Origin: Luteimonas vadosa
GTDB taxonomy: Bacteria; Pseudomonadota; Gammaproteobacteria; Xanthomonadales; Xanthomonadaceae
Assembly: GCF_039543545.1 (NCBI RefSeq)
Contig: NZ_BAABJY010000001.1
Location: forward strand, 248,001-312,000
DNA length: 64,000 bases
Direction: 5' to 3'
The notes under the pieces were generated by a model. That model made no database searches, had not been told where the DNA came from, and worked only from the letters and a program-made list of their open reading frames with translations. Numbering within the stretch: the first letter of the stretch is position 1; every line of letters starts with the position of its first letter. Made by a program: the position numbers and the translations under genes. This document shows positions 33,874-41,813 of the stretch, piece after piece.

Positions 33874-33928
33874 CATACAGGCATATACCCTTGCATTGCC
33901 TGTATATTGCCTGTACATTCCCTGTATG
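33874..33928 (+). promoter_or_regulatory. Tandem 11-bp repeats overlapping a start codon, probable operator
   Basis: Three head-to-tail 11-mers, TTGCCTGTATA, TTGCCTGTACA and TTCCCTGTATG (33896-33928), run directly into the ATG of the next gene, which lies inside the third copy. An inverted copy, CATACAGGCATA, is at 33874-33885. The array occupies the divergent region between the nuclease-like and regulator-like genes. It looks like a binding array for a repressor that blocks translation initiation or transcription; the protein is unknown. Confidence 0.6.
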
Positions 33929-34507
33929 CCACTCTCCAAGCCCGCCGAACGCGCAATCCAAACGGCCGAACGCAGCCTGAAAGCCTTGCTTGAAGAGGCG
34001 ATAAGGGCGGGGCATTACGACGAGGTTGTCCAGCTTGCCGAGGCGGCCCGCGTCTTGGCATCCCTAGTCAGTAAGGGGCAGGTGGAGCTCACATGCGCAA
34101 GCGACATAGCTGGAACGCAGAATGGTGGCGAACCTGTCATTCAACCCCCTCGTCGCGCGAGAAGAAGCGCCTACCCCCGCTTCGAGATCCTTGGCGACCG
34201 GCTTGTGAAAACCGGCTGGTCGAAGCGTGCCAAGGCTGAGTATCAACACAAGGCGACGCGAGAAGGAGCTCTTCACACATTCCGAGCTCTAGCCACTAGC
34301 GCCGATCGCCCATTCCGAATGGATGATTTCCTTCCTGTGCAATTAGAAGACGGCTCTGAGTTGCCGACGTACCAAAGCTATCTAGTGCTGGCTTGGCTGC
34401 GCGATCTGGGATACATAGTTAAGAAAGGCAAGGACACCTATCAGTGGACTGATGTCGAGCCGGACGATTCCGCGTTCAGCATGGCTTGGGAACGGACTCA
34501 CACTTAA
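33926..34507 (+). CDS. Putative DNA-binding/regulatory protein of the ATPase-methyltransferase cluster
   Basis: 193 residues from ATG at 33926, inside the repeat array. An N-terminal helical segment (ERSLKALLEEAIRAGHYDEVVQLAEAARVLASL) could be a coiled coil or dimerisation helix. A basic linker (PPRRARRSAYPRF) is followed by a compact domain with GWSKRAKAEYQHKATREG and LPTYQSYLVLAWLRDLGYIVKKGKDTYQW that looks like a winged helix. Comparable small proteins accompany restriction-type loci, where they act as controllers or specificity partners. The gene ends 13 bases before the GHKL ATPase start, suggesting one operon. No named family recognised. Confidence 0.7.
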   Translation: MPLSKPAERAIQTAERSLKALLEEAIRAGHYDEVVQLAEAARVLASLVSKGQVELTCASDIAGTQNGGEPVIQPPRRARRSAYPRFEILGDRLVKTGWSKRAKAEYQHKATREGALHTFRALATSADRPFRMDDFLPVQLEDGSELPTYQSYLVLAWLRDLGYIVKKGKDTYQWTDVEPDDSAFSMAWERTHT

Positions 34508-34520
34508 AATTGGCGAGGGA

Positions 34521-37067
34521 ATGATGGATAGCAAGACGCTTGCGTTGTCGCTGTTACATGCCGAGTCAGAGAAAGACGTAATCTCCCTTTTGAAAAAGGC
34601 CGGATACTGGGACGACCCAAGTGCCTGGCGGCTCTTGGGAGACAAAGATGGCAACTATTCCACCATAGGCAACCAACAGGCCCGCCCTGAAGCGGCTTTA
34701 GTGGAGAAGATTGTTAACTCAGTCGATGCGCGGCTGTTAAACGAGTGCCTCGTCGACGGGCTCGATCCGGAGTCAAGTCACGCACCTCGCACGATACCGC
34801 AGGCTATCGGGATGTTCTTTGACGGGAAAGACTGCGCGTCTAGCTCAGAGTCAAGCATCGCCGACTGGGGGCCAAAGAAGCAGCTCGAGCAGGCTCGCTA
34901 TATAACCATTGCTGTGACAGGTAACAAGCCTCGAGAAGGCATGCCCTGCATTACGATCGCAGACGCTGGTGAAGGACAAACACCGGCTCGCTTTCCAGAC
35001 ACCTTCCTATCAATCGACAAGGCCAACAAGCTCAGAATTCCTTTTGTGCAAGGGAAGTTCAACATGGGCGGAACAGGCGCGCTGAAATTCTGCGGCCAGC
35101 ACAGCCTTCAGCTCATCATCTCTCGACGCAACCCGACGATTATCAGCAAGTGGGACGGCGACTCCACGAAATGGAAGTCAGATGACCCCCGCCGCGACGA
35201 GTGGGGCTTCACGATAGTCCGTCGGGAGCGACCGACAGGAGCTGCAGGTGAAGTGCGGAACTCCATTTTCAAGTACCTAGCGCCCCTATCGAGCGGCAAT
35301 GGGAATGGGCAAGTCCTGAGCTTTGACGCTGACAGTCTCGCAATCTTTCCAGATGAGAATCGAGCCTTTGTCCGTGAAGCTAGCCACGGCACTGCAATCA
35401 AGCTCTTCGAGTACGACGTCAAAGGGTTTGGAAGCCATGCATTCATGCGTAATGGTCTCCTTACGCGCCTTGAGGCACTCCTACCCCAGATCGCACTTCC
35501 TGTGCGCTTCCATGAATGTCGCGCCTATCGCGGAGAGACGGGGCGGAGCTTTGCTACAAGTCTCGTTGGACTGTCCGTTCGACTAGCAGAAAACCGTGGC
35601 GAGAACTTAGAGGAAGGTTATCCGACAACTGCATCTTTCGTAGTTAAGGGCGAGAAAATGACTGCCCAGATCTACGCTTTTAAGAGCAACAAGGCCGACT
35701 CCTACCGCACGAATGAAGGCATTATTTTCGCGATCAATGGACAAACACACGGCGCGATCCCAAAGACGTTCTTCGAGCGCTCTAAGGTCAAGATGGGACG
35801 ACTGTCAAAATCATTGATCGTGATAATCGACTGCTCACAAATGTCTGTCGGGTCTCGCGAAGACCTCTTCATGAACAGCCGTGATCGACTCAGTAATGGA
35901 GAGCTACGGAAAGAGATAGAAGAGGAGCTCGAAGACATCATTGGCAAGCACCCCGGACTTCGTGAGCTTCGGGAGAAACGCAAAAGAGAGGAGATCGCAG
36001 ATCGCCTCCAGGACTCAAAGCCATTCGAGCAGGTCCTCGATTCAATCCTTAAAAGCTCTCCGACTCTCTCAAGACTATTCCGTTTCGGGCAGCGACTTAG
36101 CCAGCCCAATCGAGCAGATCCCTCCGACCGCAGGGGCGGAGGCGAGGGCCGGTCGTCTGGTGAAGGCGCGTTCCATGCTCGTCCGCACCCCTCCTACTTC
36201 CGCTTCCACAACCGCCCGTATGGCACAGAGCTGACTCGCAACGCGGAAATTTCACGTCGATGCCGAATCCGGTTTGAGACTGACGCTCAGAATGACTATT
36301 TCGAACGCGACCACGTACCTGGGAACTATGATGTCGACATCATCGATGGGCCGCTTGAGGGAGCGTCTCTAGACCATCACATCACTCTTCATGATGGTAT
36401 TGCCCATTGGAGCATCAAGCTTCCTGAAGAACGCTTGGAAGCTGGCGACAAGATTCGCATCCAATGCACCGTCTCAGATGAGACCATCCCAGAGCCATTT
36501 GTTAACGTCGCGGTTATCAACGTTAATCCGAAAGATGACAGTGGTGGTGGTCCGAAGAAGTATCCGCGCTTGACCAATTCGAGCGGCGGAAAGACCGGGC
36601 AAGGAGGAACAGGCGAACAAGGAAGCGCAGGTGCAACCAACGCACCGGGAAGCACTCTGGAGGGCGGTCTAGAAGTACCGACACCAATTCCCGTGAAGAA
36701 AAATGACAAGAATTGGATTGAACACGGGTTTGACGATTACACGGCGTGCAAGGTCATCGAGGACGAGGCGTCATTTTCATTTTATGTGAATGTTGACAAC
36801 CTGTACCTCTTAACGGAAATGAAAGAAGGGAAGGAAGATTCCGCCCTGCAGCGCGCGAAGTTTGTTTGGGGAAACGTTCTGATTGGCCTTGCCTTGATCC
36901 ATGACAGAAGAAAAAACACTCGGTCCGATGGCGACGAATCAGTCTTCTCGATAATTGACACAACTACTAGAGCACTAGGCCCTTTTCTCGTCCCAATGAT
37001 CGATCACTTAGGGGCCCTATCTGACGAAGATGTAAGCGTGGCCGCCGCGAGAGGAGACGATGAGTGA
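34521..37067 (+). CDS. Large GHKL-fold (HSP90/MutL-type) ATPase
   Basis: 848 residues from ATG at 34521 (the next codon, at 34524, is also ATG and better placed behind GAGG). The Bergerat-fold ATP site is clear: motif N VEKIVNSVDARLL (Glu62, Asn66, Asp69), motif G1 IADAGEGQTP (Asp148-x-Gly-x-Gly) and motif G2 NMGGTGALKFCG (181-192). A second domain with KVKMGRLSKSLIVIIDCS and a basic coiled region (ELREKRKREEIADRL) follows. A Gly/Ser-rich linker (about 690-725) leads to a C-terminal domain of unknown fold. Not a histidine kinase: no phosphoacceptor helix. Convergent with, and abutting, a DNA methyltransferase. GHKL ATPases of this style are known from predicted restriction-type systems. Confidence 0.85.
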   Translation: MMDSKTLALSLLHAESEKDVISLLKKAGYWDDPSAWRLLGDKDGNYSTIGNQQARPEAALVEKIVNSVDARLLNECLVDGLDPESSHAPRTIPQAIGMFFDGKDCASSSESSIADWGPKKQLEQARYITIAVTGNKPREGMPCITIADAGEGQTPARFPDTFLSIDKANKLRIPFVQGKFNMGGTGALKFCGQHSLQLIISRRNPTIISKWDGDSTKWKSDDPRRDEWGFTIVRRERPTGAAGEVRNSIFKYLAPLSSGNGNGQVLSFDADSLAIFPDENRAFVREASHGTAIKLFEYDVKGFGSHAFMRNGLLTRLEALLPQIALPVRFHECRAYRGETGRSFATSLVGLSVRLAENRGENLEEGYPTTASFVVKGEKMTAQIYAFKSNKADSYRTNEGIIFAINGQTHGAIPKTFFERSKVKMGRLSKSLIVIIDCSQMSVGSREDLFMNSRDRLSNGELRKEIEEELEDIIGKHPGLRELREKRKREEIADRLQDSKPFEQVLDSILKSSPTLSRLFRFGQRLSQPNRADPSDRRGGGEGRSSGEGAFHARPHPSYFRFHNRPYGTELTRNAEISRRCRIRFETDAQNDYFERDHVPGNYDVDIIDGPLEGASLDHHITLHDGIAHWSIKLPEERLEAGDKIRIQCTVSDETIPEPFVNVAVINVNPKDDSGGGPKKYPRLTNSSGGKTGQGGTGEQGSAGATNAPGSTLEGGLEVPTPIPVKKNDKNWIEHGFDDYTACKVIEDEASFSFYVNVDNLYLLTEMKEGKEDSALQRAKFVWGNVLIGLALIHDRRKNTRSDGDESVFSIIDTTTRALGPFLVPMIDHLGALSDEDVSVAAARGDDE

Positions 37068-38252
37068 CTACACGGCCCGATGGAGAAGGGCCACTTCTCT
37101 CGCTGAATGTGTGTGGCCTTTAAGGTTCGCGTGCCAGCTTCGGCCAGGAACACTTCGCCAAGACCTAATTGCCCTTCCCGTCGGTCGACGCAATTCTTCG
37201 AAACCAGCCTCATCCATGTTCCTCAAGTACCGTTTCAATTGCGTCTCCGGCCTGGAGAAAGCGATCATTTGCGCCATCACAGCGCCCTTCTTCATCACGG
37301 ATCGTATGGCACGAAGAGTAGCTAGCGACTGTGAGAAATACTGCTCCGAGTCCGGATCCTTTCTCGAGCCAAACGTATAGAAGGCTTCTCCCTTGCCATC
37401 TAAACAATCCGCGATCCAGTAAGGCGCAGGCGTCTCCCGACGCCCGTCGACCTGCCACCGGTGGTACAGCATGTGCACTCCAGGGTATGGCGGGCTCGTA
37501 ACTACCAGATCGGCTTTTCTGCCACTTTTGAAGGGCGAATGAAACTGAAGATTGGCGGCAGAATCGTGAATTAATCTTGGGAGGTAGCGGCCCCCGTGCT
37601 GCTCTTCAACGGCCGCTTGAAAGGAAATGCTGGCCTTAAGCATCTCCTGCGCACATTGGGTCACTCGCTCTCGGAACGAAGCTAGCGACACGGAAGTCTT
37701 CTTCCCATTTAGTGCCCACTGGCTCACGTTCAACAGTACGCACCTCGCGAACAGTCTTGCCTCTTCGCTACTTAATTCTTCAAGTGAGAGAAGCGCTAGC
37801 GCGAGAAACTTTTTTAGGGGGCGAGCACTCGGGAGATGCATGTTCCTCGCACGGTCAGCACAGATTGCCTCCGCAATGCGGTCGCTCTTGATACGGTAGT
37901 TCAGCCCAGGAATAACCGTCGATGCCCATGTCCGGATCTCGACGGCGTCGCGAGTTGAGATGGGTTGGGTTTTAGCCCTCGCAACAAACACCGCCAGTGA
38001 ATTGAGATCGCAGCCAATCGCCTCCCGCCCCGCCGCCATGGCTTCTACGATCGTCGTACCACCGCCCATATAAGGATCCAGCACGACATCACCCGGACTA
38101 GAGAATGTCTCGAGCACAGCGGATACATAGGCCGGCGAAAATCGTGCAGGATATTTGTAGTGACAATGGGTCAATCCTACAACTGGGGACGCGTCTAAAG
38201 CTCCCGCCCGCAGCGCGCTCAAGTGTTCTCGAAATTCTGAAGTCTGAGCCAT
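37068..38252 (-). CDS. DNA methyltransferase (N4-cytosine/N6-adenine type)
   Basis: 394 residues from ATG at 38252 (35 weakly supported residues upstream are left out). HYKYPARFSPAYV near the N-terminus and VLDPYMGGGTTIVEAM (motif I, SAM binding, 57-72) are followed by IGCDLN and, about 190 residues later, the catalytic motif VTSPPYP (251-257). SPPY is most typical of N4-cytosine enzymes but also occurs in N6-adenine ones. The long insert between motifs probably recognises DNA. Its stop codon (37068-37070) directly follows the stop of the GHKL ATPase on the other strand. Most likely the modification half of the defence module, or an orphan methylase. Confidence 0.9.
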   Translation of the reverse strand: MAQTSEFREHLSALRAGALDASPVVGLTHCHYKYPARFSPAYVSAVLETFSSPGDVVLDPYMGGGTTIVEAMAAGREAIGCDLNSLAVFVARAKTQPISTRDAVEIRTWASTVIPGLNYRIKSDRIAEAICADRARNMHLPSARPLKKFLALALLSLEELSSEEARLFARCVLLNVSQWALNGKKTSVSLASFRERVTQCAQEMLKASISFQAAVEEQHGGRYLPRLIHDSAANLQFHSPFKSGRKADLVVTSPPYPGVHMLYHRWQVDGRRETPAPYWIADCLDGKGEAFYTFGSRKDPDSEQYFSQSLATLRAIRSVMKKGAVMAQMIAFSRPETQLKRYLRNMDEAGFEELRRPTGRAIRSWRSVPGRSWHANLKGHTHSAREVALLHRAV

Positions 38253-38497
38253 CGCAAGAACTCTAGCCGAGCAATCCTTTGGACTATACCTGGGTCGAAG
38301 CGACGCATGAATGCCCTTGGCGATCTTGGCCGAGTTCTGGCGAGAGAGCTCCCTCAACCACCGTCACCCGTCTGCCGTCGCGCCGCCTTAACGCCAGCGG
38401 GGCCATGAACCTCAAATGCCTTAGGAGGATTGCACACGGGGCGCACACGGACAACGATGAAACGCGGGATATCACGGCCTATTTACGCTATTTCGTC

Positions 38498-38521
38498 CCA
38501 GTCCATCATCGGTGCGACGGA
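38498..38521. repeat. attR: 24-bp direct repeat
   Basis: Second copy of the 24-bp dusA repeat (identical to 28948-28971), at the right edge of the island. It lies within the separated first codons of the native dusA reading frame. Confidence 0.93.
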
Positions 38522-38560
38522 CAGGCGCAAGGCGTCGGCAGGCGGCACGGGCAGCGGCAT
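38498..38560 (-). pseudogene. dusA: Native 5' fragment of dusA left beyond the island
   Basis: From ATG at 38560 the minus strand reads MPLPVPPADALRLSVAPMMD and then runs into the island at the repeat. This continues exactly into the conserved DusA start, so it is the original N-terminus and upstream region that the insertion cut off. Excision by recombination of the two 24-mers would restore it. The host dusA promoter should lie just upstream of 38560. Confidence 0.88.
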
Positions 38561-38604
38561 GCCGACAGTCTAGCGGCGGCGGGGCGCCCGCCCGGCGCGG
38601 TCAG

Positions 38605-39153
38605 TCATTCGCGCCGGCCGGCGGGCCGTTTGGCGCCCTGGCCGGGCGCCGTAGGCTCGGGTCTTGCCCACCGGCCGTAACTGGCCTGGATCAGTTCGCG
38701 CACGCGCGCGGCGCCAGGGGTGCCGGGTGCCACCCCATGTCGCGACGCGACAGGCACCCAGCCTTCGGCGCGGGCGCCCTGCCAGGCTTCGAGCATTCGG
38801 CGGCACGGCTGGCCGGAAACACGGGCGATCGCGCAGGCGAAGTAGACATCGCCGGGTTCAACACCCCGGCGGGCGACGCTCGTTTCGACGAACTCGCGCG
38901 GTGCGTCGAGGTAACGCACCACTTCGTCGACGAATGCGGCCGGGTAGCGCGCCGCGTACGCGTTGATGTCCTCCAGCCGCAGGTCGATCCAGTCATCCCC
39001 GCTGCGCCGGTCGGCCGCCGTCTCGACGGGGAGCGTCGACGCACCCTGGGCTCCGGCGACGCTCCCCAGTGCGAGCAGGGACACCACTAGCGCACACCCC
39101 AATCGCGGCCGCCACGCGACATGGGGCAAGCGGCGGCGGGTATCAACGGACAT
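38605..39153 (-). CDS. Secreted protein, member of a local two-member family (paralogue A)
   Basis: 182 residues. Signal-peptide region LGCALVVSLLALGSVAGAQG. The mature core (about 45-160) contains DWIDLRLEDINAYAARY, FVDEVVRYLDAP, DVYFACAIARVSGQPC and WVPVASRHGVAPGTPG. The same ordered blocks occur in the product of 43973-44683 (WVDNRLGEINDYGYRY, FVDELTAYYGAP, DVYYACAIARTLRMPC, WGVIAKRHGIKPGSRE), so the two are paralogues. Two conserved Cys (in CAIAR and PC) probably form a disulfide. Function unknown. Its start overlaps the end of the NlpE-like gene by 11 bases, so they are cotranscribed. An ATG at 39159 is an alternative start. Confidence 0.8.
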   Translation of the reverse strand: MSVDTRRRLPHVAWRPRLGCALVVSLLALGSVAGAQGASTLPVETAADRRSGDDWIDLRLEDINAYAARYPAAFVDEVVRYLDAPREFVETSVARRGVEPGDVYFACAIARVSGQPCRRMLEAWQGARAEGWVPVASRHGVAPGTPGAARVRELIQASYGRWARPEPTAPGQGAKRPAGRRE

Positions 39154-39577
39154 CGGCATCGGCGGGCACCAGGAAATCGCCGTCTCGGCGCCGGAACGGC
39201 CGGCCCCGGCCGTCGCGTGGTTGCAGGCGGCCATCGGGCAGAAGCGCATAGAGGCGCAGCGCGCCGCGTTCGCCCTGCAGGCGGAGCATGCCGTCCTCGA
39301 GCCGCCACTGCCCCGATTCGGCGAATCGTGCCCCTTCGGGGCCGGCGAGGAAGGTTTCGACGAGGTCGTAACGATGCACGTCGCCCTGCCGCTCGAGCAC
39401 CAGGAGGGCCTCGATGCCGTCGCAGTCGGCACAGGCCAGCAGTCCACGCCACTGCACGCGTCCGTCGGCCTGCCCGAGTTGCGGCAGGGCGGGGCTTGGG
39501 GGCTCGGGGGCCGGCTCGCACGCCGACAGCAGGCAAGCGGCGACCAGCGGCAGCAATCGTCGTGACGCGGATTTCAT
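39143..39577 (-). CDS. NlpE-like N-terminal domain lipoprotein
   Basis: 144 residues. Signal peptide with lipobox LLSAC (Cys20), then a Pro-rich spacer. The domain VQWRGLLACADCDGIEALLVLERQGDVHRYDL carries the Cys-x2-Cys and surrounding residues of the NlpE N-terminal domain, linked in E. coli to copper tolerance and to surface sensing through Cpx. LRLYALLPDGRLQPRDGRG follows. Only this domain is present; the C-terminal NlpE barrel is missing, as in many short homologues. Outer-membrane location is inferred. Overlaps the downstream secreted-protein gene. Confidence 0.85.
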   Translation of the reverse strand: MKSASRRLLPLVAACLLSACEPAPEPPSPALPQLGQADGRVQWRGLLACADCDGIEALLVLERQGDVHRYDLVETFLAGPEGARFAESGQWRLEDGMLRLQGERGALRLYALLPDGRLQPRDGRGRPFRRRDGDFLVPADADVR

Positions 39578-39711
39578 GTCTCTGATTGTGCCGCAGGCCA
39601 CGCGCGATGTCCTTCTGCACATGACCGCGACCTCCCGGGCGCTACGTTGACACCAGTGAAGCAGGATTGATCCGCGTCCACCCACGTCACGAACAGCTGA
39701 ACGGAACCGCC

Positions 39712-39924
39712 ATGGCCGCAATTCCCGCCAACCACACCTCCGCCCACCGCCCGCAGGGTAGATCCCGCCTCCGACGCTGGTTGCTCGGCGTCCTCCTCGC
39801 GGGTTCCGTCCTCGCCGCCTACGGTTATGCCTTGCGCTGGCTCGGCGAGGAAGTGGGCCAGAACATGCACGACTCGATGCGCGACGTGCCCGTTCTCGAC
39901 GACCACACGCCGCGCGCGAACTGA
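39712..39924 (+). CDS. Small single-pass membrane protein
   Basis: 70 residues from ATG at 39712. A basic N-terminus (RSRLRR) precedes one hydrophobic helix (WLLGVLLAGSVLAAYGYALRWL), then an acidic tail (EEVGQNMHDSMRDVPVLDD). No family recognised. Divergent from the NlpE-like gene; no strong Shine-Dalgarno seen. It may be real but is short. Confidence 0.55.
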   Translation: MAAIPANHTSAHRPQGRSRLRRWLLGVLLAGSVLAAYGYALRWLGEEVGQNMHDSMRDVPVLDDHTPRAN

Positions 39925-40006
39925 TACCGCGCCAGCGCGGGACCCGGGTCGCATTCAAGACAGGCCCGCGGCCCCCGCACCGGCACCACGCTCCTGGCCA
40001 AAACGA

Positions 40007-40030
40007 ACGGCGCCCCTTGCGGGGCGCCGT
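40007..40030 (-). terminator. Intrinsic terminator for the 40071-40547 gene
   Basis: ACGGCGCCCC, loop TTGC, GGGGCGCCGT: a 10-bp perfect stem. Read on the minus strand it is followed by TCGTTTTGG, a short T-run. It lies 41 bases after the stop of the Arg/Tyr-rich secreted protein gene. Confidence 0.75.
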
Positions 40031-40070
40031 CGTTGCTTGGGTTGCATCCGTTTACCGGATGCGCGGGGAA

Positions 40071-40547
40071 TCAATCCCGGTCGTCGTCCTCGCGCCAGCG
40101 ACGGCCATCCCAGTAACGGTCGCGGTAGTAGCGATCCCGATCGTGGCGCCGGTCACGACGCCCGTCCCGATCGTAGCGAGGATCGTAGTAGGTGACCTTG
40201 CACTTGCCGTGCTTGTTGCACTTGGCATCGCGGCTGCCGGCGCCATTGCGGTAATACCCGTAGGCGTTGCCGTACGGAGGCCCGCTGCGGTAACGGTCAT
40301 GGTGCGGGACTTCGCGGTAATAGACGCGCCGGCCGTACCGGTCGCGATCCACGACCAGGCGATCGTCGTAGCCGTAATTGCCATGGCGGTAATACGGCGT
40401 TCCGCCGCGGATCACCACGTCCGCGAGATCCACCAGCACGCGGGTGAGCTGGTCCTGGGCTTGGACGGGGGCCGGGACGGCAGCGGCGCCGAAGCCGAGT
40501 CCGAGCGCGAGGGCGGCGGGGGCGATCCATCGGGTCAAAGTGGTCAT
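40071..40547 (-). CDS. Secreted Arg/Tyr/Asp-rich protein
   Basis: 158 residues. Signal peptide to about residue 30 (AAVPAPVQAQ). The mature protein has a short helix (LTRVLVDLADVVIRGG), then a region dense in Tyr, Arg, Asp and Gly (YYRHGNYGYDDRLVVDRDRYG, split by a CNKHGKCKV pair of Cys). It ends in a charged Arg/Asp/Tyr tail. Composition resembles RcnB-like or YXWGXW-type periplasmic proteins but no defined domain is clear. The promoter-proximal 120 bases to the next gene look unremarkable. Role unknown; metal or polyanion binding is a guess from composition. Confidence 0.75.
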   Translation of the reverse strand: MTTLTRWIAPAALALGLGFGAAAVPAPVQAQDQLTRVLVDLADVVIRGGTPYYRHGNYGYDDRLVVDRDRYGRRVYYREVPHHDRYRSGPPYGNAYGYYRNGAGSRDAKCNKHGKCKVTYYDPRYDRDGRRDRRHDRDRYYRDRYWDGRRWREDDDRD

Positions 40548-40710
40548 GGCGTTCTCCTTTCTCGTGGGGGCCCGCCTCTGTCCACGGGCACGAGGCCACC
40601 ATGCCCCGCATCCGGTGAATGCTTTTTTAATCCCGTCGATCTAGTCCGCATCCGCCTCCCGGGGTAAATCCGGCGTTCATGCCGAGATGGTCGGGACGCG
40701 TGTTCCAGCG

Positions 40711-41439
40711 TTACACGCCGGGCGCGGTCGCGCGGACGATACCTTCGATGGCGGACGGGATTCCCGCGGCCGAGCCCACGCTCACGAGGCGCTCGGCGGC
40801 GAAGTCCATCTCCACTTCGCGCTCATGGGCCCAGGTCGTGTGGTAGGGAACGTGGACGCCCCAGCCACCAAGCGCCAGCACTGGCGCGATGTCGGAGCGC
40901 AAGGAGTTGCCGACCATCGCGAATTGCACCGGGTCGACGTCGAACTCCGCCAACACCCGCGCATACGTCGGTGCGTCCTTCTCGCTGACGATCTCGATCC
41001 GCCGGAACAGGTCCGCGAGTCCCGACTCGCGCACCTTGGCTTCCTGATGGAACAGGTCGCCTTTGGTGATGAGGACGACGGGGTGTTGGTCTGCGACGGC
41101 CTCCACCGCCTCGCGGACGCCGGGCAACAGTTCCACGGGATGCCGCAGCATGTCCTTGGCCAGCGCCAGGATGCGATGCAGGTCGGCCGCGCTGATCCGC
41201 TGCGACGTGATCGCGATGGCAGCCTCCAGCATGGACAGCGCCATGCCCTTGACACCGTAGCCGAAGACCGCGAGGTTGCCCTTCTCCACGGCGTAGAGGC
41301 GATCGCGCACCCGCGACTCTTCCAGCGCGACGTAACCGCCGACGATGCGCTCGAACTCGAGCTGGGCGGCTTCGAAATAGTCCTCGCTACGCCACAGGGT
41401 GTCGTCGGCATCGAATCCGACGAGACGCAACCCATTCAT
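40711..41439 (-). CDS. HAD family hydrolase
   Basis: 242 residues. Haloacid-dehalogenase fold phosphatase. Motif I DADDTLW carries the nucleophile Asp and second Asp; motif II is VLITKGD; motif III Lys is in EKDAPTYARVL; motif IV is MVGNSLRSDIAPVLALG. The cap insertion sits between I and II (C1 type). The DADDT form (extra Asp-Asp) is often seen in a phosphoglycolate/pyrimidine-nucleotidase-like subgroup; substrate is unknown. It is alone, about 95 bases downstream of a CPxCG cysteine-rich gene on the same strand. Confidence 0.92.
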   Translation of the reverse strand: MNGLRLVGFDADDTLWRSEDYFEAAQLEFERIVGGYVALEESRVRDRLYAVEKGNLAVFGYGVKGMALSMLEAAIAITSQRISAADLHRILALAKDMLRHPVELLPGVREAVEAVADQHPVVLITKGDLFHQEAKVRESGLADLFRRIEIVSEKDAPTYARVLAEFDVDPVQFAMVGNSLRSDIAPVLALGGWGVHVPYHTTWAHEREVEMDFAAERLVSVGSAAGIPSAIEGIVRATAPGV

Positions 41440-41535
41440 GCCGTGTGTCCCGCGCTACGCGAATGGCCGAGGGTCGCGAACCATTCGCGCAGGCGCGCCA
41501 CGCGCGCTGGTTCATCCGCACCCATGGCACGTGGG

Positions 41536-41727
41536 TCAGGCGTCATCGCCCGTGCGCGCGATGGCCGACAGCCGGCCGTCGGCTCCTGGCGCGACGATGA
41601 CTTCGATGGGACGGCAACACACCTGGCAATCCTCCACGTAGGCCTGGGCACCGGCGGAATCGTCGATGGCCAGGCTGATGGTCTCGCCGCAGTAGGGGCA
41701 CTCCAGATCTTGCAATGGCAGCATCAT
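41536..41727 (-). CDS. CPXCG motif-containing cysteine-rich protein
   Basis: 63 residues. Two zinc-knuckle-like pairs are visible, ECPYCGETI and DCQVCCRPI, separated by about 23 residues, with a flexible tail. The family is small, conserved in gammaproteobacteria and of unknown role; zinc binding is inferred from the Cys spacing. It is too short to carry any other domain. Confidence 0.88.
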   Translation of the reverse strand: MMLPLQDLECPYCGETISLAIDDSAGAQAYVEDCQVCCRPIEVIVAPGADGRLSAIARTGDDA

Positions 41728-41813
41728 GGTCCTCGGCGGAAGCAGCCCGGGCGCTGCGGGCGCCCGGCAAATCGGGCACGATACCTCTTCCCTCGAAGCA
41801 GCGGAGACGCCCC

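Larger units (their letters stand above)
28948..38521. mobile_element. dusA-integrated genomic island with putative defence cargo
   Basis: A 9.6-kb element bounded by a perfect 24-bp direct repeat lying inside the dusA coding start. It encodes an integrase next to attL, an HTH/excisionase-like protein, a VapE-type primase/helicase ATPase, and a cargo block of nuclease-like, regulator-like, GHKL ATPase and DNA methyltransferase genes. Base composition is clearly lower in G+C than the flanks. No capsid, terminase, relaxase or conjugation genes are visible, so it resembles a P4-like satellite or integrative island that would need helper functions to move. Integration in dusA is a known habit of one tyrosine integrase family. 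Confidence 0.92.

Noticed and set aside
34521..37067. Sensor histidine kinase, topoisomerase or MutL identity for the GHKL protein
   Set aside because: No phosphoacceptor His helix, no toprim domain and no MutL C-terminal endonuclease motif are visible; only the ATPase fold is supported.
38284..38475. 63-residue frame next to attR
   Set aside because: It starts without a ribosome-binding site, overlaps the methylase upstream region and shows no motif. It may be promoter or end DNA of the island.
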